This document shows, piece after piece, positions 1-7,112 of a stretch of 64,000 nt of DNA; position 1 is the first letter of the stretch, and the number at the start of each line of letters is the position of its first letter. This DNA comes from Myxococcaceae bacterium (GTDB lineage Bacteria; Myxococcota_A; Polyangia; Polyangiales; Ga0077539): the NCBI GenBank assembly GCA_004297725.1, contig SCUS01000126.1, positions 58,627 to 122,626 of the forward strand. Reading direction: 5' to 3'. The notes under the pieces were generated by a model that saw nothing but the letters and a program-made list of their open reading frames with translations, did no database searches and was not told the DNA's origin. Made by a program: the position numbers and the translations under genes.

Positions 1-504
1 CTTGATGAGCACGAGCTTGGCCTTGCCGGGCTCGAGCATCCTGCTGAACATGATCGTCTGCGCGCCGAGCACCTCGCGGGGCACGGGCTCGCCGCAGCGC
101 CCGCAGAACTTGTGGCCCTGAGGGACCGGGGAATAACACTTCTTGCAGACGTAGCTTCGGGCCTGATCCATCAGCGCCTCCGTGGGAGCGAACCTGAGCG
201 GGATGCGGTGCGGACCCACGGGCGGACCCGCGGGCTCGGGACGAGGGGGAGGGATCGCCTCGCCCAACGAGGGGAAGGTGGGCTCGAGCCCCTGGTCGGG
301 CGAGGGCAGCGGTTCGGCCTCGATGGGCTCATCGCCGGGCTCGTCGACGACCGGCACGGGCGCCGGCATGGGGACCCTGAACGGCGTCGGAGGGGACGGC
401 TTCTCGTCGAAGCCCAGCGCCCTTGCGCAGCGAGGGCACTGCGTCGCGCCGAGGGGAGCATAGGAGTCACAGTGGCTGCAGACATAACCGACATCGAGGT
501 CCAT
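1..504 (-). CDS. Partial zinc-ribbon protein, probably FHA-type
   Basis: The reading frame starts at an ATG at 504 and runs off the left edge, so only the first 168 residues are visible. It has two zinc-ribbon-like modules. The first has Cys9-x2-Cys12 and Cys23-x2-Cys26. The second, near residues 119-136, has CKKC and CGRC. A Pro/Glu-rich linker of about 90 residues separates them. The last visible residues (GKAKLVLIK) look like the first strand of an FHA phosphothreonine-binding domain, as in myxobacterial zinc-ribbon/FHA proteins, but the domain itself is outside the window. If that holds, it would be a cytoplasmic reader of Ser/Thr kinase signalling. The FHA part is inference; the Cys pairs are seen directly. 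Confidence 0.75.
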   Translation of the reverse strand, partial: MDLDVGYVCSHCDSYAPLGATQCPRCARALGFDEKPSPPTPFRVPMPAPVPVVDEPGDEPIEAEPLPSPDQGLEPTFPSLGEAIPPPRPEPAGPPVGPHRIPLRFAPTEALMDQARSYVCKKCYSPVPQGHKFCGRCGEPVPREVLGAQTIMFSRMLEPGKAKLVLIK

Positions 505-562
505 CGAGCTTGTCGGCCTTCAAGAGCGTGTTTCAGGGCCTCTCCCGCCGCGCCGTGACAGC

Positions 563-1846
563 CTAGAGGGAACCCCCGCGCACCGTCAACGAATCTTCCA
601 CTTCCGCGGCGTCCAATCCCGCGCTCCTCGCCGAGTGCGCCGACCAGCGGAAAAGCAGCGCGCAGGGCGCCACGCTGAGGGCCATCGCGAGCGCCACCGC
701 GGCGCTCAGCCCGGCCACGTCGGCGGTGATGGAGCCCGCGTAGCCGCCCGCGGCGATGGCCACCGCGTTGAGGCTGGTGAGCACGGTGTAGTGCAGGGCC
801 GCGCGCTCGCGGTGCGTCGCGCTCATCAGCGACGCGAAGAGCACGGTGGTGCCGAGCCCGCTCGCGAGGTGCTCGGCGATGATGGCCGCGAGGGTGATGC
901 CCCGGGGCGCCCCCTGCGCGGCGGCCATCGCCAGCGGGATCATCGACGCCGCCTGCGCCACCGCCGCGACGCCCAGCGCGCTGGCCTCCCTCACCCTGCG
1001 ATGCAGCAGGCCGCCGAGCGCGGCGCCGAAGATCGAGGCCCCGGTGCCGTAGAGCACCACGGCGTCCTTGATGGCCTCGCGGGTCCACCCGTGGTCGACC
1101 AGCATCGGCTTGATGAGCGCGGAGGCCGTGTGCGCCCCGAGCTTGTAGGTCACCGCCAGCGCCGCGACGCGCCACACGCCGGGGCCCACCACCGCGCGGA
1201 GCTGGTCGAGCACCACCAGCAGCGTGGGCCGCGGCGCCGCGCTGGGGAGCGCGACCTGCGCGGGCGCGTCCTGGCGCAGCGCGAAGGCGCCGAGGCCCGC
1301 GAGGAGGATGACCGACGCGCAGGCGAGCAGGGTGGGCGTGGTGCCCCAGCGGGTCTGGTAGTGCAGCAGCGCCACGCCGCCGAGGACGATGCCCACGCGG
1401 TAGCCGGCGACCTGCGCGGTGTTGCCGTAGCCGCGGCCGAGGGAGTCGAGCGAGCGCACGGCGAAGGCGTCGACGAAGATGTCCTGCGTCGAGGCGAGCA
1501 GCGCCGAGAGGGCGGTGAGGGCGAACCAGAAGGGCAGCGCCGTGGCGACCGGGAAGAGGGCGTAGGAGGCCGTGGCGAGCGCGAGCGCGCACTGCAGCGC
1601 CAGCAGGATGTGGCGGGCGTGCGGGCGCACCCGGGGGTGGTCCCCGATGGGCGCCCACAGCGGCTTGAGCTGCCACGGGAGCTGGAGCCAGAACATCGAC
1701 GCGATGAAGGTGCGCGAGTAGCCCATCTCGCGAAGCACCACCGGGAGGTACTCGGCGGCGAAGCCGAAGGGAATACCCTGGGCGGTATAGAGCAGCGCGA
1801 GGGCGGTGAGTACGTGGCGGGTGCGCGGGTCAACCCGCATCGCCAT
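563..1846 (-). CDS. AmpG/PAT-like major facilitator transporter
   Basis: A 427-residue polytopic inner-membrane protein with about 12 hydrophobic segments. The start (YTAQGIPFGF, then LPWQLKPLWAPIGD) and the region STQDIFVDAFAVRSLD followed by GYRVGIVLGG match the pattern of AmpG/PAT-type permeases, which import cell-wall muropeptides or acetyl-CoA-like compounds. The substrate cannot be read from the sequence. The ATG at 1846 overlaps the end of the upstream alpha/beta hydrolase gene by 17 bases (11 if the internal ATG at 1840 is used), so the two are probably one operon. Length is somewhat shorter than E. coli AmpG, so it may belong to the compact branch of the family. Confidence 0.8.
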   Translation of the reverse strand: MAMRVDPRTRHVLTALALLYTAQGIPFGFAAEYLPVVLREMGYSRTFIASMFWLQLPWQLKPLWAPIGDHPRVRPHARHILLALQCALALATASYALFPVATALPFWFALTALSALLASTQDIFVDAFAVRSLDSLGRGYGNTAQVAGYRVGIVLGGVALLHYQTRWGTTPTLLACASVILLAGLGAFALRQDAPAQVALPSAAPRPTLLVVLDQLRAVVGPGVWRVAALAVTYKLGAHTASALIKPMLVDHGWTREAIKDAVVLYGTGASIFGAALGGLLHRRVREASALGVAAVAQAASMIPLAMAAAQGAPRGITLAAIIAEHLASGLGTTVLFASLMSATHRERAALHYTVLTSLNAVAIAAGGYAGSITADVAGLSAAVALAMALSVAPCALLFRWSAHSARSAGLDAAEVEDSLTVRGGSL

Positions 1847-2690
1847 GGACCCGCGAGAGGAAGCGGAGGACCTCGTCCTGCAAGCGCTCGGGCTGCTCGA
1901 GGGGCGCGGTGTGCGAGGCGCCGTCGAGGCGCACGAAGGTCGCGCCGCGGATCTGTCGGGCCATCTGCTCGGCGTACCGGACCGGGGTGAAGGTGTCGCG
2001 CTCGCCCGCGATGACCAGCGTGGGGGCGGTGACCTCGGGGAGCAGGTCCTCCGCGTTGTGCGCCCCGGCCGCGGCCAGCATGCGGAGGAACATCCCGGGC
2101 TCCAGCCTGCCCACGTGCTCGAAGTACGGCGCGAGGTCTTCCGGGCGGAGGCGCAGCGCGTCGACCTCGCCGAGCGCGCGGGCCACCCAGAGCGAGAGCC
2201 CCACCGGGCCGCGCGACCAGAGGGCCCGCATGAGGCCGGGGTAGCGCTCCTGGAGTTCCATCGCCTTGGGGAGCGCCACGGAGAGCAGGTCGCTGCCGTG
2301 GAAGGTGCGGGTGATGAGCCCGTAGCTGCCGCAGATGAGCACCATGCCCGCGACCGCGTCGTGCTTCTGTCGCCACGCCTCGAGGGCGACCTGCGTGCCC
2401 ATGGAGTGCGCGATGATCACCGCGCTCGAGACGCCCGCGTGGGCGAGGACGCAGTGCAGGTCGCGCGCGTGGTCCTCGACGCCGACGCGCTCGGGGTCGA
2501 CCGGCGGACCCGAGCGTCCGTGGCCCCGGTAGTTGAAGTGGATGACCCGGTGCGCGGGCGTGAGGGCCGGCTGCAGGTAGCGCCAGATGAAGCCCTCGCA
2601 CGCGATGCCGTCGCAGAGCACCACCGCGGGCCCGTCGCCGTCGGACTCGTAGAAGAGACGGGTGCCGTCAGGGCCTTCGGCGAAGGTCAT
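1830..2690 (-). CDS. Alpha/beta hydrolase
   Basis: A 286-residue soluble enzyme of the alpha/beta hydrolase fold. The nucleophile elbow is AHSMGTQ with Ser96. The oxyanion region lies near residues 24-30, and FNYRGHGRSG at 52-61 is typical of the family. The likely acid is the Asp in IAGERDTFTPV and the likely base is the His in DGASHTAPLEQP near the C-terminus, so the catalytic triad looks intact. The substrate is unknown; esters, lactones or haloalkanes are all possible for this fold. It is the first gene of a pair with the downstream transporter, with overlapping ends. No clear Shine-Dalgarno precedes the ATG. Confidence 0.85.
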   Translation of the reverse strand: MTFAEGPDGTRLFYESDGDGPAVVLCDGIACEGFIWRYLQPALTPAHRVIHFNYRGHGRSGPPVDPERVGVEDHARDLHCVLAHAGVSSAVIIAHSMGTQVALEAWRQKHDAVAGMVLICGSYGLITRTFHGSDLLSVALPKAMELQERYPGLMRALWSRGPVGLSLWVARALGEVDALRLRPEDLAPYFEHVGRLEPGMFLRMLAAAGAHNAEDLLPEVTAPTLVIAGERDTFTPVRYAEQMARQIRGATFVRLDGASHTAPLEQPERLQDEVLRFLSRVHGDAG

Positions 2691-2755
2691 CGCGTGCGGT
2701 CGGTGGGTCGTCGAGGTCGTTGGCGGGGGAGTGGGACGCGGGGAGCGCCGGAGGC

Positions 2756-2971
2756 TCAGTCCTCGTCGCGGCCGCGGGGGTCGTCGGCGGCCTCCATGTC
2801 GGGCACGTCATTGACCGACGGGAGCTTGCGGATGTCCTGCCGCGAGAGCTTCCACGCGCGCTGCATCACCCAGGAGAGCGAGCGGTCGAGCCGCATGGCC
2901 TCCTGCTGGATCTCCAGCAGCATCGACTCGGGGAAGTAGAGACTCTGCTTGCGCTTGTCGCTCTGCGACAT
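2756..2971 (-). CDS. Small ribbon-helix-helix-like protein (TIGR04563-like)
   Basis: A 71-residue protein starting MSQSDKRKQSLYF. This start is chosen over an upstream in-frame codon at 3055 because an AGGTG ribosome binding site lies 7 bases before it and the conserved part begins here. KRKQSLYFP, then two helices with LDRSLSWVMQRAWKLSR, closely resemble a small family I know from Myxococcales (TIGR04563, from memory). The beta strand followed by two helices looks like a ribbon-helix-helix DNA-binding fold, so a repressor role is possible but not shown. The tail is acidic. A 15-base dyad lies about 70 bases upstream and could be its own operator. Confidence 0.8.
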   Translation of the reverse strand: MSQSDKRKQSLYFPESMLLEIQQEAMRLDRSLSWVMQRAWKLSRQDIRKLPSVNDVPDMEAADDPRGRDED

Positions 2972-3041
2972 CGTTGCACCTGTTGCCGTGATCGGCGGTT
3001 TGCGGTCCGACGCTGCGGTTGGCAGCCTCGTCCGTACATGA

Positions 3042-3056
3042 AATGACGGAGTCATT
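3042..3056. promoter_or_regulatory. Dyad upstream of the small RHH-like gene
   Basis: AATGAC-GGA-GTCATT is a perfect 6+6 dyad with a 3-base centre, in a locally AT-richer stretch. It lies 71 bases before the ATG at 2971, in the region where that gene's promoter must be. It may be an operator. Which protein binds it is unknown; autoregulation by the RHH-like protein is a guess. Confidence 0.4.
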
Positions 3057-3113
3057 AAGCCGATACCGAGGGGGACGGGGAGGTGTCAAGCGCGGTGGAA
3101 GTCCGCAGCGCAT

Positions 3114-3178
3114 GTCACCTCGGCGCCACAGGGCTCCCCCCTCCCCCTGACAGGTGATGCGAGGGGGAGCGAGGTGAC
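3114..3178 (-). terminator. Nested hairpin after the Cys-rich lipoprotein gene
   Basis: Bases 3114-3122 (GTCACCTCG) are complementary to 3170-3178. Directly inside this, 3141-3148 (CTCCCCCT) are complementary to 3162-3169. The right arms are contiguous, giving 17 base pairs interrupted only by an 18-base bulge on the left side. It sits about 60 bases beyond the stop at 3237 and has no T-tract. A terminator or 3' end stabiliser is the simplest reading. Confidence 0.5.
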
Positions 3179-3236
3179 GATCGGAGGGGAGTCTCGGAGG
3201 GAGGGAGAAGGGTGCGGCGACGGGCGCCGCGCTCGA

Positions 3237-5549
3237 TCAGGGAGCGGGGCTGGCGGAGACGCTCAGCACGTAGGAGCCGATGGCGCCCGTGGTGGTCGTC
3301 GTGTCGCGGAACCCGCGGGCGCAGACGTAGTACACGCCGGCCGGGAGGTTGTTGGCGTAGGGGAAGACCGCGGCGCGGGTGCCGTCGATCATGGCGCAGC
3401 GGCCGAGGGCGGAGTTGGACGAGGCGCCGCGCCAGGTGGTGCCGTCGATGCCGTACATGTCGAGCGAGATGCCGCCGGGGAAGGGCGCCGGGCAGCGGCC
3501 GTTGCCGTCGCTCACGAGCGCGGTGACCGAGCCGTTGGCGGGCACGGTGACCGCCACGCAGTCGACGTCACCGAAGGGCAGCGAGCCGCCGCGGGTGGTG
3601 GTCGTCGAGATGGGGCTCGCCATGACGGCCGAGGGGCTGTCGTTGGGCTCCGTCTCCATGCCGGTGAGCGCCGCGCAGGTGCCGCGGTTGTACGCGGTGG
3701 CGCCGCAGACCTGGCCCATCGGGCAGCGGATGGTGCCCTGGAGGGGGTTGCACATCCCGCCCGCGGCGGCGTTGGTCTGGCAGAAGCCCGCGGAGAGCGC
3801 GGAGCTGGAGCAGGTGAGGCCGGCGCCGCAGGGCATGTCGCCCGCGCGGCACTCGGAGCCGGCGACGGAGCCCTCGGCGCGGCAGGTGCCCGCGGTGAGG
3901 CTGCCCTCGTTGAGCACGCAGTTGAGGCCCTCGGCGCAGCGGTCGACCGGGCGGTTGCAGGGCATGCCGGCCGCGACGACGTTCTGGCAGAGGCCGTTCT
4001 CGGGCGTCTCGGTGCTGCTGCAGGTGAGCGTGCCGGAGCAGGCCGCGCCGGTGGCGTTGCAGCCGCCGCCGAGGCCGCCGTCGACGCCGCAGCGACCCAC
4101 GAAGCGGTCGCTCAGGTCGGTGAGGAAGCAGCGAGAGCCGTCGGCGCAGTCGTGGGTCTCGTCGCAGGTCGCGCCCATGGCGACGACGTTGATGCAGCGG
4201 GTGGCGGCGCCCTCGCCGGGGGCGCGGCACTGGAGCGTGCCGTCGCAGGGCATCATGCCCGCGCCGGAGCGGCAGGCGGCGCCGGCCACGGTGCCGTTGG
4301 GGCGGCAGTTGCCGATGAGGCCGCCGTGGACGGTGATGCAGGTCTCACCGACGGCGCACATCACGCGGTTGACGGCGCAGGCGCCGCCCGGAGCGGCCTG
4401 CTGCACGCAGGACGGGGTGGTGTCGGTCGGGTCGATGTCGGCGCTGCAGACGAGGCCCGTGTCGCAGCGGCCGCCGGTGGCGCCCACCGGGCGGCAGGCC
4501 GCGCCGATGGCGGTGCCCGAGCGGGTGCAGATGCCGCGGATGGAGAAGGACACCGTCGAGAGGCAAGTGCTGCCGGCCTCGCAGGTGCGGAAGGCGTCGC
4601 AGGGCATGCCCGAGGGGACGGTGGTCTGGCAGATGTTGCCCGCCGAGCAGGTGAGGCCGGTGTCGCACGCGGGCTCGCTGGTGCGGCAGATGGAGCCGGC
4701 GACGGAGCCGCGCACGCGGCAGGTGCCCATCTCCGAGCCCGGGTCGTTGCCGACGCAGGTGAGGGCCGGGGTCACGCTGGAGTCGCAGATCTGGGTGCGG
4801 CCGTCGATGCGGCAGGCGCCGCCCATGGCGACCGGGGGCAGCTCCTGGATGCTGAGCTCGAAGGGACCGCGGTCGGTGGTCGCGCCGCCGGTGGCCGGGG
4901 GATAGAAGCCGCCGAGGACGACGAACACGGTGGTGTTGGGGGCGAAGACCTGGGTGGTCACGCTCGACGAGACGCGCCGGTCGGCGGCGGCGGCGAACTC
5001 GGGGTCATCGTCGTTGCAGGCCGCCGCGGTGAGCGTGGTGAGGCAGCGGTTGGTGACCCAGAGCACCGTGTCGAAGGTGCGGCCGGTGCCCGGGTTGGTG
5101 GTCGAGATGCGCAGCGCCGTCGGCATCGCGCCGGTGGTGTACGAGTAGACGACCTGGCCGCGCGAGGGCACGCAGGTGGCGTTGCTCGCCGGCGGGCGCA
5201 CGGGCGAGTTGGCCGTCGGGCGGGTGCCGGGGTTCTGCGCCATGTACGCGGCGGTGGTGTCGCCCATCACCCGCGCGGTGTCGCCCGAGGTGGGGCGGGC
5301 GACCGGGGTGATCGGGAGCGTGCCGCAGGTGGGGCCCGCGTCCGGGCGGTCGGCGCCGGTGTCGCGCGGGCCCGTGTCGCCGGGGCCGGTGTCGGTGCCG
5401 GCGTCAGCGCCGGTGTCGACGACCGGCACGTCCATCGGCGAGCCGGTGTCGGTGCCGGCGTCCGCCGGAGGGTTGACGACGGGGTCGGAGCCACAGGCGC
5501 CGAGCGAGGCGCTCAGCAGCGCGATCGCGAGGTTGCGCATACGTGTCAT
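3237..5549 (-). CDS. Large Cys-rich lipoprotein with PPC-like domains
   Basis: A 770-residue protein. The ATG at 5549 is preceded by GGAGG nine bases away; the frame stays open far upstream by chance. The N-terminus is a lipoprotein signal with lipobox LGAC-GS, followed by a linker rich in Asp, Thr, Gly and Pro (residues about 25-70). Next comes a beta-rich PPC-like segment (about 90-230). Then a long run of short repeats of about 40 residues with paired Cys and the pattern CRxxGSVAGSxCR or GLTCS. A second PPC-like domain starting TEPNDSPSAV forms the C-terminus (about 635-770). It is likely surface or outer-membrane exposed; binding or scaffold roles are possible and no enzyme motif is seen. 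Many myxobacterial proteins share this layout. Confidence 0.85.
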   Translation of the reverse strand: MTRMRNLAIALLSASLGACGSDPVVNPPADAGTDTGSPMDVPVVDTGADAGTDTGPGDTGPRDTGADRPDAGPTCGTLPITPVARPTSGDTARVMGDTTAAYMAQNPGTRPTANSPVRPPASNATCVPSRGQVVYSYTTGAMPTALRISTTNPGTGRTFDTVLWVTNRCLTTLTAAACNDDDPEFAAAADRRVSSSVTTQVFAPNTTVFVVLGGFYPPATGGATTDRGPFELSIQELPPVAMGGACRIDGRTQICDSSVTPALTCVGNDPGSEMGTCRVRGSVAGSICRTSEPACDTGLTCSAGNICQTTVPSGMPCDAFRTCEAGSTCLSTVSFSIRGICTRSGTAIGAACRPVGATGGRCDTGLVCSADIDPTDTTPSCVQQAAPGGACAVNRVMCAVGETCITVHGGLIGNCRPNGTVAGAACRSGAGMMPCDGTLQCRAPGEGAATRCINVVAMGATCDETHDCADGSRCFLTDLSDRFVGRCGVDGGLGGGCNATGAACSGTLTCSSTETPENGLCQNVVAAGMPCNRPVDRCAEGLNCVLNEGSLTAGTCRAEGSVAGSECRAGDMPCGAGLTCSSSALSAGFCQTNAAAGGMCNPLQGTIRCPMGQVCGATAYNRGTCAALTGMETEPNDSPSAVMASPISTTTTRGGSLPFGDVDCVAVTVPANGSVTALVSDGNGRCPAPFPGGISLDMYGIDGTTWRGASSNSALGRCAMIDGTRAAVFPYANNLPAGVYYVCARGFRDTTTTTGAIGSYVLSVSASPAP

Positions 5550-5640
5550 GAAAGGATTCCTCCGTTGACGCCCAACGCCGGGGGTGAATGGCGGCGGAGG
5601 GACTTTCCCAATGGGCGCTCGAACGCCCGAAGCAGCCGCG

Positions 5641-5669
5641 TCTTCTCTCACACTGTGCGGAAGCGTCAA
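5641..5669 (-). promoter_or_regulatory. Candidate promoter of the Cys-rich lipoprotein gene
   Basis: On the minus strand TTGACG (5664-5669) is followed after 17 bases by AGAAGA (5641-5646). The -35 is good and the -10 is poor. A perfect 9-base palindrome CACACTGTG (5649-5657) sits between them. It lies in the 219-base divergent region shared with the S41 protease gene. Weak evidence. Confidence 0.3.
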
Positions 5670-5768
5670 GGGTAGGGCGGGGCCGGCGTCGTACTGGTGC
5701 TGCCCCGCGGGGCGCGTTCGGGGTAAGAAGTCCGCCGGCGCCCTTCTGAGGGCCCCGGAGACCGGAGC

Positions 5769-7112
5769 GTGCAGGTGCGATCGAGACAGCGTTGGGTGCG
5801 GGGCCTCGGGGTGGTGGCGCTCGCGGTGGGCGCCTTCGGGGCGGGATCGCTGAGCGGGCGGGGGGCCCACGCAGACCCGCCATCGGCCTCGCCGTACCGC
5901 CGGCTGGGGGTGCTCTCCGAGGTGCTGGCGCACGTCGAGAACAGCTACGTCGACCCGGTGAGCGAAGACCGGCTGCTCGACGGCGCGATCCGGGGGATGG
6001 TGGGCGCGCTCGACCCGCACAGCAGCTACCTCAACCGTGAGGAGTACGCGCTGCTGCAGAGCGACACGAGCGGCGACTTCGGCGGGGTCGGCGTGGAGAT
6101 CGACGCGCGCGGCGAGTACCTGATGGTGGTCGCCCCGATCGCGACCTCGCCGGCGGAGCGGGCGGGGGTGCGCGCGGGCGACGAGATCGTCTCCATCGAG
6201 GGGCGCGACGCGCGGGGGATGTCCGTCGACGAGGCGGTGCGCCGGATGCGCGGCGCGGCGGGCACGCGCGTGAGGGTGGTGCTGCGGCGGCGCGGGGCGG
6301 CCGACCCGATACGGCTCGAGCTGGTGCGCGAGGTGGTGCACGTCACCAGCGTCGACGCGGAGCTGCTCCCCGAGCGCATCGGCTACGTCAACCTCAAGAG
6401 CTTCCAGGACCACGCGTCGTGGGAACTCCAGCTCGCCATCGAGCGCCTCACCACGGAGGCCGGAGGCTCGCTCCGGGGCCTGGTGCTCGACCTGCGCAAC
6501 AACCCCGGGGGCCTGCTCGACGAGGGCATCAGCGTGACGGACGAGTTTCTCCGGGAGGGGCTCATCGTGACGACGCGGGGGCGCAACGGCGCGGCGCAGG
6601 ACGAGGCGCGCGCGCAGGGCCCCGGGACGCTCCCCAACTTCCCGATGGTGGTGCTCGTCAACGAGTACACCGCGAGCGCCGCGGAGATCGTCGCGGGCGC
6701 GCTGCAGGACCACCGACGCGCGACCCTCGTGGGCGTGCGCACCTTCGGCAAGGGGAGCGTGCAGACGGTCATCGACCTCTCCGACGGCGGCGCGCTCAAG
6801 GTCACCATCGCGCGGTACTTCACCCCGTCGGGGCGGAGCATCCAGGCGCAGGGCATCGCGCCCGACGTGCAGGTCGAGCAGGTCGATCTGCCCGACGAGC
6901 CCGAGGAGGGCTCCGCCTCCGCGCCGGAGCGGGAGCGCGACCTGGAGCAGCACCTGCCGCACCGCGAGAGCGGGGACGCCGCGCCGCCGCCGGTGCCGGG
7001 GAGCGAGATGCGCGACCTCCAGCTTCGCGTCGGGTACCAGCTCCTGCGAGGGATGGTGCGCGAGCCCGCGGCGACCGCGGCCCCGCCCCGCAGCGCGCCT
7101 ACGCGTCGGTGA
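5769..7112 (+). CDS. S41 carboxyl-terminal processing protease
   Basis: A 447-residue exported serine protease of the CtpA/Prc family. It starts at GTG with GGAG-like sequence just upstream. An N-terminal signal or anchor (about 9-30) is followed by the family's N-terminal helices with YVDPVSEDRLLDGAIRGM, then a PDZ domain (about 105-190; GVGVEI, RAGVRAGDEIVSI), then the protease core. The catalytic Ser303 lies in EYTASAAEIV and Lys328 in TFGKGSVQ, 25 residues apart as is usual. DLRNNPGGLL supports the oxyanion region. It cuts periplasmic substrates near C-termini. Its 3' end overlaps the convergent histidine kinase gene by 14 bases. Confidence 0.92.
   Translation: MQVRSRQRWVRGLGVVALAVGAFGAGSLSGRGAHADPPSASPYRRLGVLSEVLAHVENSYVDPVSEDRLLDGAIRGMVGALDPHSSYLNREEYALLQSDTSGDFGGVGVEIDARGEYLMVVAPIATSPAERAGVRAGDEIVSIEGRDARGMSVDEAVRRMRGAAGTRVRVVLRRRGAADPIRLELVREVVHVTSVDAELLPERIGYVNLKSFQDHASWELQLAIERLTTEAGGSLRGLVLDLRNNPGGLLDEGISVTDEFLREGLIVTTRGRNGAAQDEARAQGPGTLPNFPMVVLVNEYTASAAEIVAGALQDHRRATLVGVRTFGKGSVQTVIDLSDGGALKVTIARYFTPSGRSIQAQGIAPDVQVEQVDLPDEPEEGSASAPERERDLEQHLPHRESGDAAPPPVPGSEMRDLQLRVGYQLLRGMVREPAATAAPPRSAPTRR

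Noticed and set aside
3174..5675. Long plus-strand open frame of 833 codons opposite the Cys-rich lipoprotein
   Set aside because: It is the antisense of a repeat-rich, GC-rich gene; composition is Ala/Gly/Val/Arg noise with no motif, and the minus frame has a lipobox, a good ribosome binding site and domain structure.
5549..6962. N-terminal extension of the Cys-rich lipoprotein to 1241 codons
   Set aside because: It would run antisense through the S41 protease gene; ATG 5549 has GGAGG and begins a lipoprotein signal.
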